Origin: Pseudomonas entomophila
Lineage (GTDB): Bacteria; Pseudomonadota; Gammaproteobacteria; Pseudomonadales; Pseudomonadaceae
Direction: 5' to 3'
Assembly (NCBI RefSeq): GCF_013523165.1
Contig: NZ_JAAMQI010000025.1
Span: 1-62,615, forward strand
Length of the DNA: 62,615 nucleotides
Positions 9,160-16,974 of this stretch are shown in pieces. A program made the translations under genes and the position numbers. Every line of letters starts with the position of its first letter. Position 1 is the first letter of the stretch. The notes under the pieces were generated by a model. It ran no database searches. It was not told the DNA's origin and worked only from the letters and a program-made list of their open reading frames with translations.

Positions 9160-9319
9160 ACAGCCAGTCACTGCGCTAGCGCATGTTATAGAGCAGAAAG
9201 AACAAGCGCTCACAGAGAAATGACGTTTGCCTGCCCTGCCACGACTCCCGCTACGGATACGGGCCTCGCCAGCGACAGGGCCGGGTCAGACGACACCTGC
9301 CCTTCCCTGCCCTGCTGAG

Positions 9320-10735
9320 TCAACGCTTGGTATCCACCCTCGCCAAATCCCCACCCGGCAACCCCTTGTCCGGCTCCGGGCTGAGCCAGACGTTCACGCT
9401 GTCGACGCTCTCCTGGTTCAACTGACCGCTCCAGCGGTTGAGCATGAACAGGTTGGTGATGAAGTCATACTGCGACTTGAGCAGATCCCGACGTGCCTTG
9501 AACTCGTTCTGCACGCTGGTCAGCACGTCCACCGCGTTCACTACACCGTACGCAAACGCCTTCTGCGCCGCGATGCTCGACTGCTGCGCCGACGACAGCG
9601 CATTGCGGTTGGCGCGGATCTTCTCCACCGCCGCCTGGGCGGTCAGGTAAGACGTCGTGGTCTCCTTGACGACCTGGCGACGAACACCTTCCAGATCCTG
9701 CTCGGCCGCCAGCTGGTCGTTGTACAGACCTCTCACACGCGCCGAGGTCGAGCCACCGCTGTACAACGGCAGCGAAATCCCGACACTGGCCACATAGCTG
9801 TCGCTACGCGGTGCCTGGGTATTGTCGTAACCCACGTCACTGCGCTGGGCGCTAAGGTTCAGGGACACCTGCGGATAATGCCCGCCCTTCCCTTCACGTA
9901 CAGCCGCATTGGCGGCTTCGGCGCCGTACTCGTACGACTTGAGCAACGGGTTGGAATCGATCGCCTGGGCCACGTAATTGGTCAGGGGACGCGGCGGCGC
10001 CTCCAGGGCCACGTCGTTGCGCACCCGGCTCAGTCGCTCGGTGATCGGTCGCCCGACCAGTTCGGACAACGACTCACGGCTGACCTGCACCTGGTTGCGC
10101 GCCTCGACCTCCTGGGCCGCGAGGAAGTCCACGCGCGCCTGGAGATCGAGCTTGTCGGTGATCTTGGCCATCTGCTGCGCGAACATCATCGTCACACGAT
10201 CGAGGTTCTTCTGCGTCGCGCGCCGCTCGGCCTGCACCAGCTCCAATTCGTCGTCGGCCGCCAGGGCCACGAAGTAGCGCTTGGCCAGCTCGACAGTGGC
10301 TTCGGCATGGGCATCCTCGGCCTGCTCGCCACGCTGGCGCGTCACGCTCTTGGACTTCTGCCACGTTTCCCAGGCCGTCTTGTTGTACAAGTACTGGGTC
10401 AGCGTCAGCGAGTTGCTCTTGTTGTTGTAGATCTCACGGTTGGCTTCGTCCTTGCGCAGGATGCGGTTGGCGCTGCTGTTGGCGGACAGCTGCGGGAGCA
10501 GACCGCCCAGCGAGGCACGTTGCTGCTCGGACGCCGACTGCGCACGCAGGTAAGCGGCCAGGACGCGTGGATCCTCAAGACGCGCCTCGCGGTACAACGC
10601 CCCCAGGTCCAGCGCATAGGTCGAAGCCGACACCTGTTTGGGCGGCACGTCCTTGGGCACGACAGGTTCAGCGGCCATGGCTTGCGCAATGGCCAGGCTC
10701 AGCACTACACCGGGTAACAAACGCAGCACAATCAT
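9320..10735 (-). CDS. TolC-family outer-membrane component of a type I secretion system
   Basis: Outer-membrane channel protein of 471 aa with a typical signal peptide (MIVLRLLPGVVLSLAIAQAMA, cleavage near residue 22). It then shows long amphipathic helices with the two-fold repeat of TolC-like proteins: one half ends near PITERLSRVRNDVALEAPPR, the second begins near SNPLLKSYEYGAEAANAAVR. TLTQYLYNKTAWE and ISLPLYSGGSTSARVR are the paired beta-strand regions. Its ATG overlaps the stop of the HlyD-like gene (ATGA), so the three transporter genes form one operon. It is dedicated to this T1SS by position; the PrtF/AprF group is the nearest named family I can argue. Confidence 0.9.
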   Translation of the reverse strand: MIVLRLLPGVVLSLAIAQAMAAEPVVPKDVPPKQVSASTYALDLGALYREARLEDPRVLAAYLRAQSASEQQRASLGGLLPQLSANSSANRILRKDEANREIYNNKSNSLTLTQYLYNKTAWETWQKSKSVTRQRGEQAEDAHAEATVELAKRYFVALAADDELELVQAERRATQKNLDRVTMMFAQQMAKITDKLDLQARVDFLAAQEVEARNQVQVSRESLSELVGRPITERLSRVRNDVALEAPPRPLTNYVAQAIDSNPLLKSYEYGAEAANAAVREGKGGHYPQVSLNLSAQRSDVGYDNTQAPRSDSYVASVGISLPLYSGGSTSARVRGLYNDQLAAEQDLEGVRRQVVKETTTSYLTAQAAVEKIRANRNALSSAQQSSIAAQKAFAYGVVNAVDVLTSVQNEFKARRDLLKSQYDFITNLFMLNRWSGQLNQESVDSVNVWLSPEPDKGLPGGDLARVDTKR

Positions 10736-12057
10736 TCCTCGATCATCGATTCAGCGAACATGTTGCGCGCCGGCTTGAGCAGGTACTCGAGCATGGTGCG
10801 ATCGCCCGCATTGATCAGCACTTCGGCCGGCATGCCTGGCTGCAGCTTGCGATTGGCGAGTTTCTTCATGCCGTCATCGGTGACGTTGACCCGTACGAGG
10901 TAGTACGGATCGCCCGTACGCTCGTCGGTCAGACGGTCAGCCGAGATACGTGTGAGCTTGCCTTCGATGACCGGCGTGGTCGCGTTGTTAAAGGCGCTGA
11001 AGCGGATATCGGCCGTCTTGCCCAGCTCCAGCCGGTCGATGTCGACGGGCGCCACGCGGGCTTCGATGACCAAGTCGGACGAGAGCGGCACGATGTCCAT
11101 CAGCGGCTTACCGGCTTGCACCACGCCACCCACGGTGTGCACCTTCATGTCCAGCACCATGCCGCTTTCAGGGGCACGGATCACCACGCGCGACAGGCGA
11201 TCCTGGAGGGCAGCCTCTTTCTCCTGCAGGTCGAAGACCTGCGCCTGGACCTGGGCCAACTCGTCGGCCACATCGGCGTTGAATTTCTTGTCCAGCTGGA
11301 CGATCTGCAGCTCGGTCTCGCTGATCTGCAACTTGGTCTTGGCGATGTTCGACTTGTGGTCGGCTACTTCGGTACGCAGCATGTCGAGCTTGCGCTGCGA
11401 CTCCAGCAGACGCTGGTTGTCGACGAAGCCTTGGGCCAGCAGGTCTTTGAGCTGTTTGATTTCACCGCTGTAGGACTTCTCGAGCCCCTGCTTGGTACGG
11501 ATCATCTCCTCCAGGCCGACGATCTGCGCCTTCAGCTGGCTGATCTGTTCGCGGCGTACCGAGATCTCACCCAGTCGTGATGCCTTGCGGGACACGAACA
11601 CCTGCTGTTCACCCGCAAGCGCTTCCTGGGCACGACCGGAATCGGTGCCTTTGAGTTCGACGGACGGGATGGTATCGAGCTGGTCACGCTCGGCGCGCAG
11701 GCGCGCTTCTTTGTAGCGTGCAACGATCAACTGGTTACGGGTGGACTCGTACTCGGCGCTGAGTTGGGACTCGTCCAGAACGATGACCGGGTCATCCTTC
11801 TTGACGTTATCGCCGTCTCGGACAAGCAGCTCCTTGACGATGCCACCCTCCAGGTGCTGAACGGTCTTGCGGTAGCTCTGGACGGTCACGTACCCAGAAC
11901 CGTGCACGGCATTGCTCAAGGGCGCGAACGCGGCCCAGGTTCCGAAGATGCCGAAGGTCACCAGAACGATGGACAAGCCGATGCGGCGGATGCCGCGATC
12001 GGAGGTGGGCATGTCATCGAAGTTGTGGTCGAACTGGGCTATGGCTTTGCTGGTCAT
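10732..12057 (-). CDS. HlyD-family membrane-fusion protein of the type I secretion system
   Basis: Periplasmic adaptor of 441 aa linking the ABC ATPase to the TolC-like channel. It has a cytoplasmic N-terminus, one membrane segment near residues 25-46 (IGLSIVLVTFGIFGTWAAF), a lipoyl-like half (VQHLEGGIVKELLVRDGDNV), a long coiled coil at about 100-290, the second lipoyl half (VIRAPESGMVLDMKVHTVGG) and a C-terminal beta domain. PrtE/AprE are the closest well-known relatives. ATG 12057 is chosen over the longer frame to 12198, which would overlap the ATPase; AAGGA precedes it and 13 bases separate it from the ATPase stop. Confidence 0.92.
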   Translation of the reverse strand: MTSKAIAQFDHNFDDMPTSDRGIRRIGLSIVLVTFGIFGTWAAFAPLSNAVHGSGYVTVQSYRKTVQHLEGGIVKELLVRDGDNVKKDDPVIVLDESQLSAEYESTRNQLIVARYKEARLRAERDQLDTIPSVELKGTDSGRAQEALAGEQQVFVSRKASRLGEISVRREQISQLKAQIVGLEEMIRTKQGLEKSYSGEIKQLKDLLAQGFVDNQRLLESQRKLDMLRTEVADHKSNIAKTKLQISETELQIVQLDKKFNADVADELAQVQAQVFDLQEKEAALQDRLSRVVIRAPESGMVLDMKVHTVGGVVQAGKPLMDIVPLSSDLVIEARVAPVDIDRLELGKTADIRFSAFNNATTPVIEGKLTRISADRLTDERTGDPYYLVRVNVTDDGMKKLANRKLQPGMPAEVLINAGDRTMLEYLLKPARNMFAESMIEE

Positions 12058-12070
12058 CGATGAGGTCCTT

Positions 12071-13897
12071 TCACACGCCGTTCGGGGTTGCAGGGGACGG
12101 CGCGGCGGGGTTGCCCCCTGTGGGTGCGGCAGGCGGTGTAGGGGACGCCGGGGCGCCTGGTGCGGCTGGACCAGCGGCGGGTGCCCCTTTGGCGACACGT
12201 GGCTGGGCGCCGCCCTGCTGTTGTTGCGCCAACTGGGCGATGACCTTGTCGCGTTCGCCGTACAAGGAAATGGTACCTGCAGACATCACCAGCACACGGT
12301 CGAGACGCGACAGGATGTTTGGACGGTGCGAGACGATGAAGACCGTCGCGCCGCTCTCCTTGATCTTCTGCAGCGCAACGCCCAAGGCCTTCTCACCGAC
12401 ATCGTCGAGGTTGGAGTTGGGTTCGTCGAGCACGATCAGACGAGGCTTGCCATACAAGGCGCGAGCCAGGCCGATGCGCTGACGCTGACCACCGGACAGG
12501 TTGACACCTTCACTGCCAATGACCGTGTCATAGCCATCCGGCTGCATGAGGATCATCTCGTGAACGCCAGCGGTCTGCGCGGCTTCCACAACCTTTTCCG
12601 GATCCACCTTTTCGAAGCGCGCGATGTTTTCGCTGATGGTGCCTTCGAACAACTCGATGTCCTGCGGCAGGTAGCCGACGTACGGGCCAAGGTCATGCTT
12701 GTCCCAGGTACTGATGTCGGCGCCATCCAGACGCACTACGCCATGCTGGCTCGGCCAGATGCCCATCAAGCCACGTACTAAGGTCGATTTGCCGGCGGCA
12801 CTGGGGCCGATGATGCCGACGATGGACCCGGCAGGAGCGACGAAACTGATGTTGCGCAGCACGGGCGTCTTGCTGCCCGGCGGGGCCAGTACAAGGTTTT
12901 CGACCTGAATGTGTCCCTCTGGCGCAGGCAGCTTCATGCGATCGGGCTCGGCATTCTGATCTTCGAGTACCTTGTCCAGGCGATCGTACTGCACCTTGGC
13001 GGCGACGAAACCTTTCCAGCTGCCGATCATCAGGTCGATAGGCGCCAGTGCACGTCCCAGCAACAGGGAGCCGGCCATGAGCAGGCCCGGGTTGATCTCG
13101 TGGGTGATTACCAAGTACCCCCCAGTGGCGAGCATGATCGACTGCGCCCACATGCGGAATGTCTTGGAGACCGAACTCACCACGCCACCCTTGTCGCTGG
13201 CATCCGATTGCAGCTTGAGCACCTTGCGCTGGCGCTTGGCCCAACGGTTCATGAGTGTCTCGAGCATGCCCATCGACTCGATCACTTCGGCGTTGCGCAG
13301 CGTCTTGGTGGTCGCGATGTTGGATACGACGCTTTCCTTGTTCGCTTCAGCCAACGCGTCGCCCGTGACACGGTGGTTGACGAATGCAAGTACCGCCAGG
13401 ATGAAACCACACGCCAACGTTATCCAACCGAACCACGGGTGGAACAGGAACATCACGATGGTGTAGATGGGGAACCAAGGGGCATCGAAGAATGCGAACA
13501 ACCCAGGCCCTGTGAAAAATTGCCGCAACGAGGTCAGATCGTTGAGCGACTGTGCGGTGGCGTCACCGCCGCCGCTGCTCAAGGCACGCCGGAAGCTGGC
13601 GCGGTATACATCGCGGCTGAGCAGCACATCGAGACGGTTACTGATACGCACCATGATACGAGAGCGGACCCACTCGAGCGATCCCAGCGTGATCATCAGG
13701 ATCGTCATGATCAGCGTCAGCATCAACAGCGTGGATTCGCTGCTCGACGGCACGACCCGACCCGACACCTGGATCATGAAGAAGGTGGGCACCAGCATCA
13801 GCGTGTTCACGAACAGGCTGAAGAAGCCCACGGAGAGAAAGCTGCTCTTGCAGGCCCGAAGGGCGGCGCGCAAGTTATTTTCCTGTATACGACTCAT
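12071..13897 (-). CDS. Type I secretion ABC transporter (PrtD-like permease/ATPase)
   Basis: Inner-membrane exporter of 608 aa. Six-helix transmembrane domain at about 20-300, then a nucleotide-binding domain with Walker A GPSAAGKSTL, signature LSGGQRQRIGLARAL, Walker B LIVLDEPNSNLDD and the H-loop IVSHRP. There is no N-terminal C39 or C39-like domain, so it belongs to the PrtD/AprD group, which exports RTX proteins with uncleaved C-terminal signals. The last 55 residues are a Pro/Ala/Gly-rich low-complexity tail that is not part of the usual fold. The likely substrate is the RTX/DUF4214 protein encoded divergently at 15376-16827. Confidence 0.93.
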   Translation of the reverse strand: MSRIQENNLRAALRACKSSFLSVGFFSLFVNTLMLVPTFFMIQVSGRVVPSSSESTLLMLTLIMTILMITLGSLEWVRSRIMVRISNRLDVLLSRDVYRASFRRALSSGGGDATAQSLNDLTSLRQFFTGPGLFAFFDAPWFPIYTIVMFLFHPWFGWITLACGFILAVLAFVNHRVTGDALAEANKESVVSNIATTKTLRNAEVIESMGMLETLMNRWAKRQRKVLKLQSDASDKGGVVSSVSKTFRMWAQSIMLATGGYLVITHEINPGLLMAGSLLLGRALAPIDLMIGSWKGFVAAKVQYDRLDKVLEDQNAEPDRMKLPAPEGHIQVENLVLAPPGSKTPVLRNISFVAPAGSIVGIIGPSAAGKSTLVRGLMGIWPSQHGVVRLDGADISTWDKHDLGPYVGYLPQDIELFEGTISENIARFEKVDPEKVVEAAQTAGVHEMILMQPDGYDTVIGSEGVNLSGGQRQRIGLARALYGKPRLIVLDEPNSNLDDVGEKALGVALQKIKESGATVFIVSHRPNILSRLDRVLVMSAGTISLYGERDKVIAQLAQQQQGGAQPRVAKGAPAAGPAAPGAPASPTPPAAPTGGNPAAPSPATPNGV

Positions 13898-14470
13898 GGC
13901 ATCCGTACTGACGTGAGGGCAAAAACGGCGCGCAGTGTAACACCCCCTTCAAGGGAGGCGCGCGCTCGACGGGGGACGAGAAAAAGAAGGCTCAACCGGA
14001 CGGAGCGACAAGCGGTGTCTGCATGAATTAATACCTACTCAGCCTGTTGGCAAGCGCTTTGTTCGAATGAAATCGAAACAAAACAGTGATACCTGCGATG
14101 TAGAGCGGTTCGTTCACACTAAATGTGAATTTTGTCACACTTTTAAAAAGCGCTTGAATATTGACAACCGCCCTATAAAGGCTTGGATGCTATACCTAAC
14201 GGCTTGAAATCTGAGCGTTTTTTGCATGAATTTTCATTTATGTCTGCTTTACGTAGGTCGCGTTACAGATCGCTGACAGACACCTGTGAATAAACGTAAG
14301 TTCTGCTCCCACAAAGAAAATTTTTTTTGTGAACATTGGTTGACAATATCTGTCCATCGCTTACCCTTCGGCATCGGAGGGAACCCAATGCCAGCTGCGC
14401 ACGCGCCGGACTCAGGGTCCGCCTCCATCGCAGCTTGATGTGCTTTACGTTCAAAGGAGCTTGAAAAGCC
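13898..14470. promoter_or_regulatory. Divergent regulatory region between the T1SS operon and the secreted-protein genes
   Basis: 573 bases, AT-richer than the flanks between about 14030 and 14350. Contents seen: an inverted repeat TTCACA-N5-TGTGAA at 14113-14129; a TTGACA at 14161-14166 without a well-spaced -10; TTGACA at 14340-14345 with TACCCT 16 bases later, a possible promoter for the rightward genes; and a 16-codon reading frame at 14388-14438. TGGCAA-N5-TTGTT at 14048-14063 has sigma-54-like spacing but lacks the -12 GC. Confidence 0.45.
14388..14438 (+). CDS. Possible 16-aa leader peptide
   Basis: ATG at 14388 follows a perfect GGAGG (14376-14380) with a seven-base spacer, and the frame encodes MPAAHAPDSGSASIAA then TGA. 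It ends 32 bases before the start of the 295-aa gene. The ribosome site is better than that of the gene downstream (AAGGAG at 11 bases). GGAC...GTCC inside it could form a small hairpin. It may be a translated leader that controls the operon, or chance. Confidence 0.3.
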   Translation: MPAAHAPDSGSASIAA

Positions 14471-15358
14471 ATGTCATTGCCTTCGCATACCCTTGACGGC
14501 TTGAAGATCAGCTCTCGTGTGACGCTGCTGGAGCCGGGGATGTACATCTTCCGCTATGCGTCGCAGCCTCCGAAGGACAAACCGGTCTGCATCGCGCTGC
14601 AGCAGGCGCCGCTTGGCAAAGGGTCGATCGACTTTTTCCCAGGAGAAGGCATCAGCAAGAACATGCTGCACAAGCTGGGTGACACCATCGTGGCGCGTGT
14701 CAAAGGCGGCGTCACCACCGTTCTGATCACCGAGTACCACATGTTCGATGCCACCATCGAACCTATCGACCTGCGCATCGATCGTATCGACACCTCGCCT
14801 GCCATCATGCGTGGCTTCGCAGTCGTTGCCACTCCCACCCCGGCCCCCGCCATCGAATCCGATCAGGCGCCGGCGGCCCTCAAACTCACGGCGCACGTGC
14901 AAGGCATGGGCGATGTGGTTTCGAGCAAAGGCTGGGTAGGTCAGCATGACGATACGCGCCTGCTGGAAGGGTTCTGCGTGGAGTGGGACAACAAGCCCGA
15001 AGGTGTCGATCTGGTCTACACCTCGACGACCGCAGGCTCCGGCCCCAGCCCGAACGTGGCGACCGGCAACTACACTGGTATGCGCAACCAATCATTGGGC
15101 CTGGTGGCCGCAGGCTTCAGCCTGGTCGGCCCCAACCGCCATTTCTACGAATTACTGGGTCACATCGTGTTCAGCGGTCATGCACCGCAAGTGATCGTGC
15201 CCAACCAGGTCATGCACGGCCCCACCGGAATGGAACCTTTGGTGGCGCTGCATATCTGTATCAAACCCGTGACGAAGATGAACGCTGCCCGCTATAAGTC
15301 TCCGTGGGACAACTCTGCAACCGAGCAGACTCTCAGTAGTGTAAGCCAACCGGCTTGA
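14471..15358 (+). CDS. Protein of unknown function between T1SS and RTX protein genes
   Basis: 295 aa, no signal peptide or membrane segment. I do not recognise a family. The first 115 residues include KISSRVTLLEPGMYIFRY and look beta-rich. A Pro/Ala linker (TPTPAPAIESDQAPA, about 119-133) leads to a second half that begins LTAHVQGMGDVVSSKGWVG and contains GFCVEWDNKPEGVDLVYTST and NRHFYELLGHIVFSG. It lies 17 bases upstream of the RTX/DUF4214 gene, so the two are almost certainly cotranscribed, with the T1SS genes divergent. It may be a chaperone or cofactor of the exported protein, a second T1SS substrate, or a structural partner; none can be shown from sequence. Confidence 0.8.
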   Translation: MSLPSHTLDGLKISSRVTLLEPGMYIFRYASQPPKDKPVCIALQQAPLGKGSIDFFPGEGISKNMLHKLGDTIVARVKGGVTTVLITEYHMFDATIEPIDLRIDRIDTSPAIMRGFAVVATPTPAPAIESDQAPAALKLTAHVQGMGDVVSSKGWVGQHDDTRLLEGFCVEWDNKPEGVDLVYTSTTAGSGPSPNVATGNYTGMRNQSLGLVAAGFSLVGPNRHFYELLGHIVFSGHAPQVIVPNQVMHGPTGMEPLVALHICIKPVTKMNAARYKSPWDNSATEQTLSSVSQPA

Positions 15359-15375
15359 TGTAACAGGAATTACTC

Positions 15376-16827
15376 ATGCAATACGATAGCCCACAATCGA
15401 GCAGCGATCTGCAAACCAGCCTGTCGGCCGACAGCGCCAACCTGTCCAACGCTACCCTGGCAGCGATCAACAGCCTGCTGAACCTGGAAAATACCGACAC
15501 CGTTGGTATCGCCGGCATCACTGGCAACACCGTTCAGCTGCCGACCTCCGGCAACGCTGACATCGTCTTCGGCGAAGTCGAAGGCGCTCAAGGTGACCAA
15601 GTCGTCGTCGATCTGGCCGCTGCTGAAAACGCTGGCGTCAACGCCTACGTGCTGCAGAGCGATGCCAACCTGGTCGTTGACCTGCAAGGTCAATCCACTG
15701 CCGCTGCTGCTGACGTTCAAACGTTCGCTGCTGCTGTAGCTCCAGCTGCCGTCGACACCACCGCCATCGAGCGCGTAGTTGCCACCGGTAACGGCGACGA
15801 CGTCATCACCGTCAATGGCGATCAGAACACCCTGATCGACTCGGGCGACGGCAACGACACCATCGTCACCGGCAACGGCAACAACACCGTTATCGCTGGC
15901 CTGGGCAACAACAACGTGACCACCGGTTCGGGCGATGACACCATCATCCTGAGCGGCAGCAACCACGCTGATGTCGTCAACACTGGCGCAGGCTACGACG
16001 TCGTCCAGCTGGACGGTTCGAGCTCCGACTACGAACTGACCGTTGGCAACAACTTCAACGTTAACCTGACCGGCAACCAAACTGCCGCGATCACCAACGC
16101 TGAGTTCCTGACCTTCAACAACGAAGACGGCTCGCTGGACACCATCGCGCTGGCTCACAGCGATGCTGAAGCTGCTGCTCTGCGCCTGTTCCAAGGCGTG
16201 CTGGGCCGTGACGCTGACGCAGAAGGCGCCAAAGCCTTCGTAGGTGCTGTCAACAACGGCACTTCGCTGAGCGACATCGCCAACACCTTCCTGAAGTCGT
16301 CCGAGTACAGCGACGTCGTCAACACTGCCGACATCAACGAGCTGTACCAAGCTCTGCTGGGTCGCGACGCTGAAGAAGGTGGCCTGCAAAACTGGCAAGC
16401 CGCGCTGGCTGGTGGCGTTTCGCTGGCTGACATCGCTGCTACCATCGCTGTTTCGGGCGAAGCTCAGACCCTGGACGAGTCCAACGGCGAATTCGTTTCG
16501 AACCTGTACACCAACGTACTGGGTCGCGACGCTGAAGAAGGCGGTCTGCAGAACTGGGTATCGGCTCTGTACAACGGCCTGAGCCGTGCCGAAGTCGCTA
16601 AGAACATCGTTGGTTCGTCGGAAGCTATCGACAAATCCAACGGCGACTTCGTCGACGCTCTGTACCAGTCGGCCCTGGGCCGTGAAGCTGACGAAGGTGG
16701 CAAAGCTGCCTGGACTGGCGCACTGGCTGGCGGCGTTTCGCAGGCTGACGTTGCCATCGGCATCGTTGGTTCGTCGGAAGCTGCTGATCACATCGACAAC
16801 GTGGTAGTTCTGCACGGTAACGTGTAA
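15376..16827 (+). CDS. Secreted RTX-like protein with four DUF4214-type repeats
   Basis: Acidic, cysteine-free protein of 483 aa without a Sec signal, as expected for a type I substrate. Residues 137-205 hold degenerate RTX calcium-binding nonapeptides (GNGDDVI, GDGNDTI, GSGDDTI, GAGYDVV). Four repeats then start at residues 271, 323, 377 and 429, each with a LY-x3-LGR-(D/E)-A-(D/E)-EGG core and an SSEA-type end, like DUF4214 modules of RTX and S-layer-type proteins. The extreme C-terminus (HIDNVVVLHGNV) is hydrophobic like T1SS signals. Leucine is almost always CTG and the gene is closed by a strong terminator, both suggesting heavy expression. Its role could be S-layer-like coat, adhesin or matrix protein. 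Confidence 0.88.
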   Translation: MQYDSPQSSSDLQTSLSADSANLSNATLAAINSLLNLENTDTVGIAGITGNTVQLPTSGNADIVFGEVEGAQGDQVVVDLAAAENAGVNAYVLQSDANLVVDLQGQSTAAAADVQTFAAAVAPAAVDTTAIERVVATGNGDDVITVNGDQNTLIDSGDGNDTIVTGNGNNTVIAGLGNNNVTTGSGDDTIILSGSNHADVVNTGAGYDVVQLDGSSSDYELTVGNNFNVNLTGNQTAAITNAEFLTFNNEDGSLDTIALAHSDAEAAALRLFQGVLGRDADAEGAKAFVGAVNNGTSLSDIANTFLKSSEYSDVVNTADINELYQALLGRDAEEGGLQNWQAALAGGVSLADIAATIAVSGEAQTLDESNGEFVSNLYTNVLGRDAEEGGLQNWVSALYNGLSRAEVAKNIVGSSEAIDKSNGDFVDALYQSALGREADEGGKAAWTGALAGGVSQADVAIGIVGSSEAADHIDNVVVLHGNV

Positions 16828-16849
16828 CTAGCACTGTCGTAGTGAAGGA

Positions 16850-16876
16850 TACGCCCGGCCGCAAGGCCGGGACGTA
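16850..16876 (+). other. Stem-loop after the RTX/DUF4214 gene
   Basis: CCCGGCC-GCAA-GGCCGGG (16854-16871), extended by TACG/CGTA across a one-base bulge. It lies 22 bases after the stop codon and directly before the terminator; it may protect the 3' end of the mRNA. Confidence 0.7.
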
Positions 16877-16880
16877 TGCG

Positions 16881-16913
16881 AAAAGGGGCGACTTTCGAGT
16901 TGCCCCTCTTTTT
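16881..16913 (+). terminator. Rho-independent terminator of the RTX/DUF4214 gene
   Basis: Nine-base stem GGGGCGACT/AGTTGCCCC closed by a TTCG tetraloop (16894-16897), preceded by AAAA and followed by TCTTTTT. It is a strong intrinsic terminator and separates the secreted-protein transcript from the glycosyltransferase cassette, which must rely on read-through or its own promoter. Confidence 0.9.
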
Positions 16914-16974
16914 ATTTATCTCCCGAATACGCCAGCTTATGTCCAGACAACTCGACCATGGGCGAGAAACGCTC

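Noticed and set aside
15370..16815. 481-codon open frame antisense to the RTX/DUF4214 gene
   Set aside because: It results from the strong codon bias and repeats of the real gene; no start site and no family resemblance.
16876..16974. Longest frame start (16876) for the first glycosyltransferase
   Set aside because: That ATG lies within the terminator of the previous gene and has no ribosome site.
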